Source of the DNA: Cryobacterium sp. HLT2-28 | GTDB taxonomy: Bacteria; Actinomycetota; Actinomycetes; Actinomycetales; Microbacteriaceae | Length of the DNA stretch: 64,000 nucleotides | Assembly: GCF_004402495.1 (NCBI RefSeq) | Contig: NZ_SOFH01000031.1 | Span: forward strand, 62,001-126,000 | Direction: 5' to 3' | In this document: positions 44,443-54,004 of the stretch, one piece after another | Position numbering within the stretch: the first letter of the stretch is position 1 | Layout: every line of letters begins with the position of its first letter | Program-made: the position numbers and the translations under genes | The notes under the pieces: model-generated | The model's input: only the letters and a program-made list of their open reading frames with translations | Databases searched by the model: none | What the model was told of the DNA's origin: nothing

Positions 44443-44799
44443 ATGGATAGTCAACTCCTAATCAAACTGGTGTTGCTGGCTGGCCTCGCAGTCGTCGCTC
44501 TGTTGGTTGTCTGGCCTGGACGTGGCGCTCGCCGCATGGCCCTGCGACGCATTTCGCTGCTTCTTCTCGTGGTGTGTGCAGCCGTGGCCGTTGTCTTCCC
44601 GCAACTTGCGAACGATGTCGCACGACTTTTCGGGGTCGGCCGCGGAGCTGACCTGCTCCTATACGGCCTTGTGGTTGCCTTTGTCGGCTATGTCATCGCA
44701 ACCCGAGCGCATCACTCCCGGGTCGATCTCCAAGTGACAGAGTTGGCCCGGGCACAGGCGTTGGGTGCGGCGGTCCACGCGGGGTCGAGGCACCGATGA
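44443..44799 (+). CDS. DUF2304 small membrane protein
   Basis: A 118-residue protein with three hydrophobic segments (about residues 5-24, 37-52 and 68-85) and a basic tail. This matches DUF2304, a family nearly always encoded next to a DPM-like GT2, as here (10 nt downstream). It is likely the membrane anchor or partner of that transferase. The stop overlaps the galE-like start by ATGA. Confidence 0.82.
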   Translation: MDSQLLIKLVLLAGLAVVALLVVWPGRGARRMALRRISLLLLVVCAAVAVVFPQLANDVARLFGVGRGADLLLYGLVVAFVGYVIATRAHHSRVDLQVTELARAQALGAAVHAGSRHR

Positions 44800-45764
44800 C
44801 GACACTCGTCACGGGAGGTACCGGGTACATCGGTTCCCATGTGGTCAGGCTTCTTGTCGAGCGAGGTGGAGACACGGTCGTCGTTGACGACGTCGTGACG
44901 GGAGACGCGCGGAGAATCGGCGACGTGCCGTTAGTGCGGGCAGACCTCGGGAATTCTGAATCCGTCGAAACTCTCGTGGACGTCATCAAGCGATACAACG
45001 TGGATGACGTGGTGCATTTCGCTGCCCGAAAGCAGGTCGCGGAGTCTGTTGAACGACCGTCGTGGTACTACTCACAAAACGTGGGATCCCTTGCGAACGT
45101 GCTTCTCGCAGTGGAAAAGTGCAACATTTCTCGAGTGGTCTTCTCCTCCTCTGCCGCTGTCTATGGCAATGCCGGCTCAGAAAGTCTCACCGAGCGTTCG
45201 CCGACTGAGCCGATCAATCCCTACGGGATGACGAAGCTCATCGGCGAGCGAATGCTCGCAGATGCGGCCGCGGCGCACGGGCTCGGGGCCGTCTCGTTGA
45301 GATACTTCAACGTGGCTGGTGCAGGCTGGCCCGACCTGGGAGATCGCGCGATCCTCAACCTTGTGCCGATGGTCTTTGAGCGTTTGGATGCGGACGAGCC
45401 CCCGCTCATCTTCGGCGATGACTACGACACACCCGATGGAACATGTGTGCGTGACTTCGTACACGTCCGGGATCTCGCCGATGCGCATGTGGCGGTTTTG
45501 GACGCGCTGCAGAAGGGAACGGTTCGCTCACCGGTCTTCAACGTAGGAACGGGCGGAGGCACGAGCGTCAGACAGATCATTGAGACCGCCCTTCGCGTGT
45601 CCGGATCTCAGCAAAGTGCGGTCGTGAGGGGACGCAGGCCGGGTGACCCCAGTTCCGTCATCGCCGATACGCGCTTGATCGAAAACGAGCTGGGCTGGAC
45701 CCACAAACTGGGGATCGAGGCGATAGTCGCTTCGGCCTGGCAATCGTGGGTGGCCAACAGGTAG
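44796..45764 (+). CDS. galE: UDP-glucose 4-epimerase
   Basis: A 322-residue extended SDR. TGGTGYIGSHVVRLLVERGG binds NAD, and the active site is FSSSAAVYGN and YGMTKLIGERML (YxxxK). AVSLRYFNVAGAG and GTCVRDFVHVRDLADAH complete the GalE pattern. It supplies UDP-galactose (or GalNAc) for the polysaccharide. It is coupled to the DUF2304 gene. Confidence 0.93.
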   Translation: MTTLVTGGTGYIGSHVVRLLVERGGDTVVVDDVVTGDARRIGDVPLVRADLGNSESVETLVDVIKRYNVDDVVHFAARKQVAESVERPSWYYSQNVGSLANVLLAVEKCNISRVVFSSSAAVYGNAGSESLTERSPTEPINPYGMTKLIGERMLADAAAAHGLGAVSLRYFNVAGAGWPDLGDRAILNLVPMVFERLDADEPPLIFGDDYDTPDGTCVRDFVHVRDLADAHVAVLDALQKGTVRSPVFNVGTGGGTSVRQIIETALRVSGSQQSAVVRGRRPGDPSSVIADTRLIENELGWTHKLGIEAIVASAWQSWVANR

Positions 45765-45855
45765 TTGGGTAGGATTTGGTGTCTTGTGCATGGGGGAACA
45801 TCAGGTTGAACGAAGTGCCCATTCTGGATCTATCCACAACTGAGGGGTGCGTGCC

Positions 45856-47502
45856 GTGAGCGAAACAAGAGGTCCGTGGGATGCGCGGAAACCCACCCGC
45901 TCCGGCTCCGCGTATCCGGCCCGCGCGTCGTCTGAAAACCGGACACGGTCTGCATTCTGGACAGCGTTCGCACTGATGGCGATGTTGGCCACACTGTGGT
46001 CGCTGGCGAGTCCGATCTTCTCCGTCCCCGACGAGAACGCTCATGCGGTCAAGGCCATCGCGCAGGTGCGCGGGGACTTGACCGGGCACGCCGTTGAGGG
46101 CGTCAAGCACTCCGTGGTGGACTTGCCGGCAGGCTATTCCTACAGCCAGCAGATTGTCTGCTACATCTTCCACTCCGAGATCCCCGCCGACTGTGGTTTC
46201 GAACTGGGGGACACGGGTGGCAACAGCTGGTTCAATACCTGGGTGAGCGCCTACAACCCGATCTACTACTACCTTGTCGGCTGGCCCACCCTCTTCCTGG
46301 ACGGATCAGCCGGCATCTACGCCATGCGGATCGTCAGCGGCTTGCTGTGCTCGTTCTTCGTCGCCTGGGCTTTCCAGTCTGCGATGTCGGTGCGACGTGC
46401 CCGCTGGATGCCCTTCGGGCTGACATTCTTGGCCGCACCCATGGTCGTCTACCTATTCGGATCGGTAAATCCCAACGGGATCGAAATCGCGGCCGCCGGT
46501 GCCCTCTGGATTTCTCTGCTGCGACTGTTGCAACACCTTGACGGGCGGGATTCGGGCGTCGTTTCGTCGCTGCCGCGCCGCTACCTGTGGATGGTGGTGA
46601 CGACGTCGGCGATTGTGCTGGCCACGGCCAGGGCCACTGGTCCGCTGTGGCTTGTTGTCGTGGTCGGACTGTGTTTCGTGGCGGCTGGGTGGGTGCCGGT
46701 GAGACGGATGTTCACGACGAAGGCGTCCTATCTTTGGCTGGCCCTCGTGGCGGTCGGCGGCGTATTTTCTCTCGGCTGGACACTGGGCGGCGGCAGCCTG
46801 TCCGGCCAGGCGGGCGCATCGGACGCGCCCCTCGTCGGTGGATCGTTCTACCAGGGGTTCACCTACATGTTCCGCATGCTGCCGGATCACTTGCAGCAGG
46901 CCATCGGGTTCTTCGGCTGGTTCGACATGCCCCTCTCCATCTACACCTACTGGCCGTTCGTGGCGGCCGTCACCATCCTCGTGGTGCTGGCAATCGCCGG
47001 CCTCGACCGCCGCAGCGTCTTGACCATGGGCGCGGTGGCGGGCGCGGCTGTGCTGGTCCCGGCTCTCGTGCAGGCGTACAGCGTGCACCAGACCGGGATC
47101 ATCTGGCAGGGGCGGTACGGGCTGTTCCTCTACGTGGGAGTCACGCTGGTGGCCGCGTGGCTCCTGTCCGGGCCGTCGGGGCGGCGCGTCGCGTTCATGG
47201 GCACCCGACTGAGCGGTGTCGGCATCAGCCTCGTGGCGGCTTATGGCCTGGCGGCGTTCTTCTTCGTGTTGTGGCGGTACGTCGTTGGCACGGACCAGCC
47301 GTTCAGCGCCATGTGGCGCCAGCCTTCCTGGGAGCCTCCGTTGGGCGCGATGACGCTGGTCGCTCTCTATTTCCTCACGTCCCTCGTCTTCGTGCTGTGG
47401 ACGGTGCGGCTCGCCGCGCGGTCCGCCCGAGCCGAGGACTCGGCTGAGGCCGAGGCCAGTGGTGCGGCGACGCCTCCTGCGACCGAGACGATCCATGCCT
47501 GA
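45856..47502 (+). CDS. DUF2142-family polytopic membrane protein, second copy
   Basis: A ~548-residue membrane protein with about a dozen hydrophobic segments and the DUF2142 signature: SPIFSVPDENAHAVKAIAQV, then SAYNPIYYYLVGWP. It shares the overall plan with 36760-38283 but little detailed sequence. GTG 45856 is well placed 8 nt after GAGGGG; a GTG at 45847 is possible. It probably acts as a GT-C-like transferase using the lipid-linked sugar from the DPM-like enzyme. The stop overlaps the next GT4 start by 8 nt. Confidence 0.82.
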   Translation: MSETRGPWDARKPTRSGSAYPARASSENRTRSAFWTAFALMAMLATLWSLASPIFSVPDENAHAVKAIAQVRGDLTGHAVEGVKHSVVDLPAGYSYSQQIVCYIFHSEIPADCGFELGDTGGNSWFNTWVSAYNPIYYYLVGWPTLFLDGSAGIYAMRIVSGLLCSFFVAWAFQSAMSVRRARWMPFGLTFLAAPMVVYLFGSVNPNGIEIAAAGALWISLLRLLQHLDGRDSGVVSSLPRRYLWMVVTTSAIVLATARATGPLWLVVVVGLCFVAAGWVPVRRMFTTKASYLWLALVAVGGVFSLGWTLGGGSLSGQAGASDAPLVGGSFYQGFTYMFRMLPDHLQQAIGFFGWFDMPLSIYTYWPFVAAVTILVVLAIAGLDRRSVLTMGAVAGAAVLVPALVQAYSVHQTGIIWQGRYGLFLYVGVTLVAAWLLSGPSGRRVAFMGTRLSGVGISLVAAYGLAAFFFVLWRYVVGTDQPFSAMWRQPSWEPPLGAMTLVALYFLTSLVFVLWTVRLAARSARAEDSAEAEASGAATPPATETIHA

Positions 47503-48673
47503 ACCTCGGGTCGCGATCGCGTACGACTGCCTGTTTCCCCTCAACGCCGGCGGCGGAGAGCGGGTCTACCGCCGCCTCGCGGAGCTCTTCGTGCAGCGGG
47601 GCAGCACCGTCGACTATGTGACCCGCCGGCAGTGGGCGACGGATGCCCCTCCCGCCTCGTTCGGGATCGTGCCGGTCTGGCAGGGCGAGATTTACGATGC
47701 CGGCGGCACCCGCACCCCCCGAAGCGCGGTCGCCTTCGCCTGGGCGCTGTTTCGCCATTTTCTCCGCCGGCGCGGCCGCTACGACCTCGTGGTGGTGAGC
47801 ACCCTGCCGGTGCTCAACCTGTTCGCGGTGCGACTGGCCCTGCTCGGCAGCGGTGCCTTCGTGGTCGCCGACTGGCTCGAGGTCTGGCCGTGGCAGAAGT
47901 GGCGGGAGTACGCCGGCGCGCTGCCCGGGGCGATCGCGTTTCTGCTGCAGTGGCTGGGCATCCGTCTCGCCCACCTGCACACCGTCAACAGCGACTTCAC
48001 CGGGGCGCGGCTGCGGCGGTATCGACGGCGCGCGAAACCGGTGACGCTCGGGCTCGTCGATCTCGTCGATCTCGTCGAACTCAGCGGTGACGAACCCGGC
48101 GCCGGCACGGACCGCCCGGGCGACCCCTACCTGGTCTTCATCGGCCGTCACATCGCCGACAAGCGACTGATCGACCTGATCCCGGCCCTGGGCGAAGCCC
48201 GCGCGGTGCTTCCCGCACTGCGCGCCGTCATCGTCGGTGACGGGCCTGAGACGGCGGCGGTGGCGGCCACGGTGACCGAGCTCGGTCTGGATTCCGCGGT
48301 CGAGCTTCGTGGCCGGGTCGGCGAGGAGGAGCTGCGGGAGCTCATCCAGGGCGCGCGCGTGCTGGTCAACCCGTCGGCTCGGGAGGGCTTCGGCTTGGTC
48401 GTCGTGGAGGCTGCCGCGTTCGCCACGCCGAGCGTGGTGGTGGCCGGCCCCGACAACGCCGCCGCGGAACTGGTCGCCGACGGCGTCAACGGCTACGTCG
48501 CCGCCACTATGGGGCCCGCCGACCTCGGCGCGGCGATCGTGAGGGCCGTGCAGGCCGGCGAGCCCCTGCGCGCGAGCACGAGGGCGTGGTTCGAGAAGGA
48601 GCGGGTCAGCCGCGGGCTCAGCGGCTCGATCGACGAGATCCTCAAGCGCTACCGCTCGGCCAGGGCCCGCTGA
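47495..48673 (+). CDS. GT4-family glycosyltransferase
   Basis: A 392-residue GT-B enzyme. N-terminal GGGERVYRRLAELF, C-terminal FIGRHIADKRLIDLIPAL and SAREGFGLVVVEAAAFATPS (the E-x7-E site). ATG 47495 overlaps the DUF2142 stop. The 3' end overlaps the convergent GT4 gene by 25 nt. The donor is unknown; mannosyl or glucosyl transfer is plausible for the family. Confidence 0.87.
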   Translation: MPEPRVAIAYDCLFPLNAGGGERVYRRLAELFVQRGSTVDYVTRRQWATDAPPASFGIVPVWQGEIYDAGGTRTPRSAVAFAWALFRHFLRRRGRYDLVVVSTLPVLNLFAVRLALLGSGAFVVADWLEVWPWQKWREYAGALPGAIAFLLQWLGIRLAHLHTVNSDFTGARLRRYRRRAKPVTLGLVDLVDLVELSGDEPGAGTDRPGDPYLVFIGRHIADKRLIDLIPALGEARAVLPALRAVIVGDGPETAAVAATVTELGLDSAVELRGRVGEEELRELIQGARVLVNPSAREGFGLVVVEAAAFATPSVVVAGPDNAAAELVADGVNGYVAATMGPADLGAAIVRAVQAGEPLRASTRAWFEKERVSRGLSGSIDEILKRYRSARAR

Positions 48674-49740
48674 AGCGATGCCACGGTGCCCTGGGCGGTC
48701 GTTGCCCAGGAGAACGTGGAGGCCCGGTCGCGGCCCAGGCCCGACCTGCGGGCCAGCTCGGCCGGATCGTCGAGCAGCTCGCTGATCGTTGCGGCCAGGG
48801 CTGCGGCGTCGTGCGGCGACACGTAGACGGCTGCGTCCCCGGCGACCTCGTGCAGCACGGGAAGGTCGGCGCAGACGACGGGGCAGCCGCGGGACATCGC
48901 CTCCAGCACCGGCAGTCCGAAGCCTTCGAACAGGGTCGGGAACACGATCAGGCTCGACTCGGCGTAGAGCCGGTCGAGCTCGTCGGGGTGCAGCCAGCCG
49001 CGCAGGGACACCCACGGTTCCAGGCCGAGCCTGGCCACGACCGGGGCGAGCGGGTCGTCGCCGTGGCTTCCGGTGACGACGAGGTGCGGCCGGGCTCCCT
49101 CGGGGATCAGGGCGAGGGCCTCCAGCAGCAGCGGGAAGTTCTTGTGCGGCATCCGGTTGCCCACGGCCAGCAGCTGGCGGGGCAGCCGGGGGAGCTGTGT
49201 CGGGTTCGCTTCCTGGTCCTGGCCGGCCAGGGGCACCACGTCGACGCGTGACGCCGGAATGCGCAGGTAGCGCACGATGTCGCTCCGCGAAGCGGCACTG
49301 ACGGTGAGGATGCGCTGGGCGCCGCGGGCGGCGAGCCGGATCATCGTGCGCAGCACCCGGGAGTACGCGCCGGGCACATACTCCGGATGCCGGAACGGCA
49401 GCAGGTCGTGCACAGTGAGCACGACTGGAACCGGCGACCACGCCGGGCCGAGGTTCGCCGGGCAGTGGATCAGGTCGGCGCGAAGGCGACGGGCGAACCG
49501 GGCGACGCCGAACAGCTCGCCGCGGGCCCAGGCGATGCGGTTCTCCCCGCTGATGCCCGAGTCGACGATTTCGCCGGGGAACCAGCCGGTGTCGCCGGCG
49601 GCCAGCTCACGCGACGCGAGGCCGATGAATTCGAGGCCGTCGGCGCCCGGTTCGATCCGGCTGTAGACCTCGCGCACGTAGGACTCCATCCCGCCTTTGC
49701 GGCCGGTGAAGAACAGCAGGTCGACCAGAACCCGGCTCAT
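48649..49740 (-). CDS. GT4-family glycosyltransferase
   Basis: A 363-residue GT-B enzyme. N-terminal KGGMESYVREVYSR, mid-chain VLTVHDLLPFRHPEY, C-terminal VGNRMPHKNFPLLLEAL and LFEGFGLPVLEAMSRG (E-x7-E). It resembles mannosyltransferases of rhamnose/mannose polymers. ATG 49740 overlaps the stop of the upstream flippase gene (ATGA). This and the next two genes form a minus-strand operon. Confidence 0.88.
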   Translation of the reverse strand: MSRVLVDLLFFTGRKGGMESYVREVYSRIEPGADGLEFIGLASRELAAGDTGWFPGEIVDSGISGENRIAWARGELFGVARFARRLRADLIHCPANLGPAWSPVPVVLTVHDLLPFRHPEYVPGAYSRVLRTMIRLAARGAQRILTVSAASRSDIVRYLRIPASRVDVVPLAGQDQEANPTQLPRLPRQLLAVGNRMPHKNFPLLLEALALIPEGARPHLVVTGSHGDDPLAPVVARLGLEPWVSLRGWLHPDELDRLYAESSLIVFPTLFEGFGLPVLEAMSRGCPVVCADLPVLHEVAGDAAVYVSPHDAAALAATISELLDDPAELARRSGLGRDRASTFSWATTAQGTVASLQRALAER

Positions 49741-50894
49741 CGAGCGGCCACGGCGAGCTGCTCGGCGGCCCGCACGCGCCGGCGCCGGGCGAGTTCGTAG
49801 ACCACGGCCGAGGCCAGCTCGGCGAGGAGCAGGCCGAGGAACACGGCCGGCAGGCTGTGCAGCCAGAGGCCGACCGCGGCAAGGGCGAACGCCATCGCCG
49901 AGACGACCGCGCGCAACCCGGTGAGCAGGCGCACCTCGCCCATCCGTCGCAGCGCGGCGAACGGGATCGTCGTCGGGAGCGACGCGCCCCTCCAGCAGCA
50001 AGCGAGCACGAGCGGCAGGATAGCTGCCGAACGCGTCCAGACGCCGCCGAAGATGAAGCCGAGCACGCCGGTGCGTTCGAGGACCACGAGAACGACGACG
50101 GCGGCGAGCACGGCGCCGGCCGAGACGACGATGTCCAATTGGGAATGCGCCTTCAACAGGCGCAGGCGCATGAAGTTCAGGGGGATCGCGAGCAGCCCGG
50201 AGACCGTGGCGATCGCGGTGAACAGCACCGCGTCTCCCGGGCCGAGCAGGGCCAGGATCATGGTGTTCAGGAGCGGGTAGATCACTCCGGTGATCGCGGT
50301 GTCGGCGACCACCCAGCCCATCACGGCCGGCTCCGGCCGACTCGCCTTGTGCGCCACCGGGAGGCAGCGGAGGAGCGTCGCCGCGGCGATGCCCGCGACG
50401 AGCGGGATGAGCGCCCAGTTCTGGCCGGTGAACGCGGCCACGACGCCGCCGAGCGCGCCGAGACCGACCATGACGGATGCCCAGATCTCCCGCACGTCGA
50501 GACGTTCGGCCACCGACACGCCCCGCCCCACCTCGAGGGCGGCGATCAGCAGCGGAAGTCCCACGCACAGCACGACGGGGTTGGTCGGGTTGAGGGCGAT
50601 AACCAGGGCGGCGACGAGGGCGAGTCCGGCCAGCCAGAGCGGGAAGACCACCCGGCGTTCTGTGGCGGCCGAACTCAACCGCGACTCGAGCACGACCGCG
50701 AAGGTGAGTTGGCCGGCGAAGGTGGCGACCATCACGGCCACGGCGATGACGCCCTGCTCCGGGCGGCTGAACAGCCGGGACGAGATGGCGACCGTGGCCG
50801 CGGGGATGACGGCCAGGGAGACCCCGCCGAGCAGGGTGATCAGGCTCAGCGTCGCCCGGCGGAGCCGCAACGGGGAGGGCAGGTACGCGGTCAC
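49737..50894 (-). CDS. Wzx-like polysaccharide flippase, second copy
   Basis: A 385-residue polytopic protein with about ten to twelve hydrophobic segments, of the MVF/Wzx type but shorter than usual. The N-terminal segment has VAISSRLFSRPEQGVIAVAV. The GTG start (50894) overlaps the upstream GT2 stop as GTGA. It is likely a second oligosaccharide flippase, or a flippase-like protein of altered role. Assignment rests on hydrophobicity and context more than on strong motifs. Confidence 0.72.
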   Translation of the reverse strand: MTAYLPSPLRLRRATLSLITLLGGVSLAVIPAATVAISSRLFSRPEQGVIAVAVMVATFAGQLTFAVVLESRLSSAATERRVVFPLWLAGLALVAALVIALNPTNPVVLCVGLPLLIAALEVGRGVSVAERLDVREIWASVMVGLGALGGVVAAFTGQNWALIPLVAGIAAATLLRCLPVAHKASRPEPAVMGWVVADTAITGVIYPLLNTMILALLGPGDAVLFTAIATVSGLLAIPLNFMRLRLLKAHSQLDIVVSAGAVLAAVVVLVVLERTGVLGFIFGGVWTRSAAILPLVLACCWRGASLPTTIPFAALRRMGEVRLLTGLRAVVSAMAFALAAVGLWLHSLPAVFLGLLLAELASAVVYELARRRRVRAAEQLAVAAR

Positions 50895-51766
50895 CGGGTC
50901 ACCGCGGTGAACGACAGCTGGTCGTTCAGGGTGCGCCCGAGCATCCCCTCGAGCCGACCGAGAAAAACCCACCAGCCGTCGGCCAGGGCGTTCGTGCCGC
51001 GGTGGCGCAGCCCGAAGAAAAGCCCTCCGCCGAGGAATGCGAACCGCCACCAGAGCGGATAGCGCCACCGGGTCACCAGTCGGCCGAGCCCGCGGCCATA
51101 ACTGCGCAGCTTGCGGCGACGCTCGGCGACGGTGAGGCCGCTCGGGTCGGAGATGCCGCCGACGAAGACGTCGGCGGGCAGCCAGGCGAAGTCGATATAC
51201 GGCTCCGCCCGGAGGAGTTTGAGCAGCAGGTCGGTCGCCTCGCCGGCCTGCCACGGCGTGGGGGCGCCGGTGCCGATCTCCGGGTCGAAGCCGCCGAGCT
51301 CGTCGAACAGGCTGCGCCGGATGAGGAGGCCCATTTCGATGACGGTCCACGCGGTGTGCCGGTCCAGGGCGGTGCCGGGCGCGGGCAGCACGAACTTCGG
51401 GCCGTTCTCGTCGACGACGGTGAGCGCTCCCGCCCGGAAGCCGTCGGGGAGGCTGCGAAGCCGGTCCAGGGTGTGAGGGGGAAACCAGGTCGTGTCGTTC
51501 GGGAAATTGAGCAGCAGGTCCGGGCCGACGGGCAGGGCCGCGACGCCGGCGTTGCGGCCGCGGGAGGCCCCGGGCGGGGAGGTGACGACCGTGATGGACA
51601 GGCCGGCCGACCGGTGGGAGGCGGCCAGGGCCTCGACCTCGGCAAGGTTTCGCTGGGCGACGATGACGAGGTGATCATCCGCGCTCAGCTGGTCCGAAAG
51701 TGACTCGAGGAGACGCCGCAGGCTCTCGACACGGCCGAGAGTTGACACCACGAGTCCAAGGTTCAC
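50891..51766 (-). CDS. GT2-family glycosyltransferase
   Basis: A 291-residue GT-A enzyme. LGLVVSTLGRVESLRRLLES begins the fold, then PGASRGRNAGVAALP and LLLNFPNDTTWFPP (the metal/nucleotide site, with Asn-Asp in place of a plain DxD). GTG 51766 is the start. It is divergent from the DPM-like gene at 51804 and is the first gene of the minus-strand trio 51766-48649. Confidence 0.82.
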   Translation of the reverse strand: MNLGLVVSTLGRVESLRRLLESLSDQLSADDHLVIVAQRNLAEVEALAASHRSAGLSITVVTSPPGASRGRNAGVAALPVGPDLLLNFPNDTTWFPPHTLDRLRSLPDGFRAGALTVVDENGPKFVLPAPGTALDRHTAWTVIEMGLLIRRSLFDELGGFDPEIGTGAPTPWQAGEATDLLLKLLRAEPYIDFAWLPADVFVGGISDPSGLTVAERRRKLRSYGRGLGRLVTRWRYPLWWRFAFLGGGLFFGLRHRGTNALADGWWVFLGRLEGMLGRTLNDQLSFTAVTR

Positions 51767-51803
51767 AAATCACATTCTGTACGATGAGGGGGCCGCACCA
51801 ACA

Positions 51804-52994
51804 ATGACGGGACTCGCTGCACGCATGTCACTCACCGAAACACTCGAACTTTCGATCCTGATGCCCTGTCTGAACGAGGCCGAAACACTGGCCGTCTGCA
51901 TCGACAAGGCGCAGGACTACCTGCGGCGAAGCGGCATCGCCGGCGAGGTGCTGATCGCCGACAACGGCAGCACCGACGGGTCGCAGGAGATCGCCGAGGC
52001 GCACGGCGCGCGCGTCGTCGCCGTGGCGGAGAAGGGCTACGGCAGCGCGCTGATCGGCGGCATCGAAGCGGCCAAGGGCACCTACGTCATCATGGGCGAC
52101 GCCGACGACAGCTACGACTTCAGCGCCCTCGACGGATTCGTCGAACGCCTCCGCGCCGGCGACGAACTCGTGATGGGCAACCGGTTCCGCGGCGGCATCG
52201 AGCCCGGCGCCATGCCGCCGCTGCACAAATACCTCGGCAACCCCGTGCTGTCCTGGATCGGCCGCACGCTGTTCCGCTCGCCGATCAAGGACTTCCACTG
52301 CGGCCTGCGCGGATTCAACCGGCAGTCGATGCTCGCCCTGCACCTGCAGACCACCGGGATGGAGTTCGCCAGCGAGATGGTCGTGAAGTCCACCCTCGGC
52401 GGATCCCGGGTCAGCGAAGTGCCGACGACCTTGAAGAAAGACGGCCGCAGCCGACCGCCACACCTCCGCAGCTGGCGTGACGGATGGCGGCACCTCCGTT
52501 TCCTGCTCATCTTCAGCCCGCGCTGGCTCTTCCTGATCCCCGGCAGCCTGGCCTTCCTGATCGGCTTCCTCGGCACCGTGCTGCTCGCCTTCGGGCCCGT
52601 CGTCGTCGGCGAGGTGGGGTTCACCTACTCCAGCCAGATCTACCTCGCCGCGCTCGCCGTGGTCGGCTACCAGGCCTTTCTCTTCGCGCTGCTCACCAAG
52701 ATCTACGCCCAGCACGAGGGCTTCCGGATTCCACGCAGCCGCAACTTCGAACGGCTCGAGCGGCGGATCAGCCTCGAGAGCGGGGCCGTCTTCGGCCTGA
52801 TCCTCTTCCTGGTCGGACTGGGAATCGCGCTTTCCCAGCTGATCGGGTGGGCGGCCGGCGGCTACGGCGCCCTGGAGGCGGGTGCGACCATTCGAGTCGC
52901 GATCCCGTCGGCGCTGCTGATGATGCTGGGGTCCCAGACCGTGATGGGCGGGATGTTCCTCGGGGTGCTGTCGGTCGGTCTGAAACGGCGCTAA
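51804..52994 (+). CDS. Polyprenyl-phosphate sugar transferase, GT2 with C-terminal membrane helices
   Basis: A 396-residue DPM-like GT2. The soluble domain shows SILMPCLNEAETL, IADNGSTDGSQEIA, EKGYGSALIGGIEAAKG and GDADDSYDF. From about residue 235 onwards there are four hydrophobic segments (e.g. WLFLIPGSLAFLIGFLG). ATG 51804 follows GAGGGGG; an ATG at 51825 is possible. It probably makes a lipid-linked sugar donor such as polyprenyl-phosphate-glucose or -mannose. Confidence 0.88.
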   Translation: MTGLAARMSLTETLELSILMPCLNEAETLAVCIDKAQDYLRRSGIAGEVLIADNGSTDGSQEIAEAHGARVVAVAEKGYGSALIGGIEAAKGTYVIMGDADDSYDFSALDGFVERLRAGDELVMGNRFRGGIEPGAMPPLHKYLGNPVLSWIGRTLFRSPIKDFHCGLRGFNRQSMLALHLQTTGMEFASEMVVKSTLGGSRVSEVPTTLKKDGRSRPPHLRSWRDGWRHLRFLLIFSPRWLFLIPGSLAFLIGFLGTVLLAFGPVVVGEVGFTYSSQIYLAALAVVGYQAFLFALLTKIYAQHEGFRIPRSRNFERLERRISLESGAVFGLILFLVGLGIALSQLIGWAAGGYGALEAGATIRVAIPSALLMMLGSQTVMGGMFLGVLSVGLKRR

Positions 52995-52996
52995 TC

Positions 52997-53989
52997 ATGG
53001 GCCCGAGCGTCTCCGTCGCCCTGTGCACCTACAACGGGGCGGCCTTCCTCGAGGAGCAGCTCCGCAGCATCCTCGACCAATCCCTGCTGCCGACCGAGAT
53101 CGTGGTCTCCGACGACGGCTCGAGCGACGGTTCCGCTGAGCTTGTGCTCAGCGTCTTCGGCGCGTGGCAGGCTCTGCACCCGGGGGTGGTGGTGGCGTTG
53201 CGAGTTCTCCGCAACGACGCACCGCTGGGGGTCACCGCCAACTTCGAGCAGGCGCTGTCGGCGTGCACGGGTGACCTCATCGCGCTCAGCGACCAGGACG
53301 ACGTCTGGCACCCCGATCGGCTGGACCGGGTCGTTTCGGCATTCCAGGGCCGGCCGAGCCTGCAACTGCTGCACACGGATGCCCGACTCGTCGACGCCGA
53401 CGGCCTCCCGCTCGGAGCCACCCTCCTGGACACGCTGGGAGTGTCGGCGGCAGATCGCGATGCGGTGCGCAGCGGCCGGGGGATCGACGCGCTGCTGCGT
53501 CGCAACGTCGTCACGGGCGCGACCATGGTCGTGCGCCGCGAACTCGTCGGGCGAGCCCGCCCGTTCCCGGCATCGTGGGTGCACGATGAGTGGCTGGCCA
53601 TGGTCGCCGCCGCCAGCGGGGAGATGGACCTGCTCGACGAGGCGCTCGTGGATTACCGCCAGCACGCGGGCAACCAGATCGGCGCGTCGAGTCTGGACGC
53701 TTCCGGCCGGCTGGGCCGGCTGACGGCATCCCGCCGCGCACGGAATGCGCGGCTGCTCGCGCGGGCCGTTGACCTGCGGGAACGCGCCGGAGCCTTCGTG
53801 CCGGCGCCGACGGCGGAGACCCTGCGGAGGATCGACGCCAAGCTGGCCCATGAACGGATGCGCAGCGGGTTGCCGGCGGCCCGAGCCCGGCGGGTGCGGC
53901 CGGTGCTGCGGGCGCTGCGCGCCGGGGACTACACCCGGTTCGGGCTGGGCCTGCAGGACGTGCTCCGGGACCTCGTCCAGCCTGTCTGA
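52997..53989 (+). CDS. GT2-family glycosyltransferase
   Basis: A 330-residue GT-A enzyme. VSVALCTYNGAAFLEEQLRS, VVSDDGSSDGS, then IALSDQDDVWHPDRL (DxD site) and VTGATMVVRRELV. The motif VWHPDRLD is typical of O-antigen and rhamnan transferases. ATG 52997 starts 2 nt after the preceding stop. The 3' end faces the convergent ligase-like gene at 54005. Confidence 0.88.
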   Translation: MGPSVSVALCTYNGAAFLEEQLRSILDQSLLPTEIVVSDDGSSDGSAELVLSVFGAWQALHPGVVVALRVLRNDAPLGVTANFEQALSACTGDLIALSDQDDVWHPDRLDRVVSAFQGRPSLQLLHTDARLVDADGLPLGATLLDTLGVSAADRDAVRSGRGIDALLRRNVVTGATMVVRRELVGRARPFPASWVHDEWLAMVAAASGEMDLLDEALVDYRQHAGNQIGASSLDASGRLGRLTASRRARNARLLARAVDLRERAGAFVPAPTAETLRRIDAKLAHERMRSGLPAARARRVRPVLRALRAGDYTRFGLGLQDVLRDLVQPV

Positions 53990-54004
53990 GCGTGTCGGCG
54001 CCGG

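Noticed and set aside
47375-49441. Long minus-strand frame opposite the GT4 genes
   Set aside because: It is a shadow of the convergent GT4 genes; no domain was recognisable and it lacks a sensible start.
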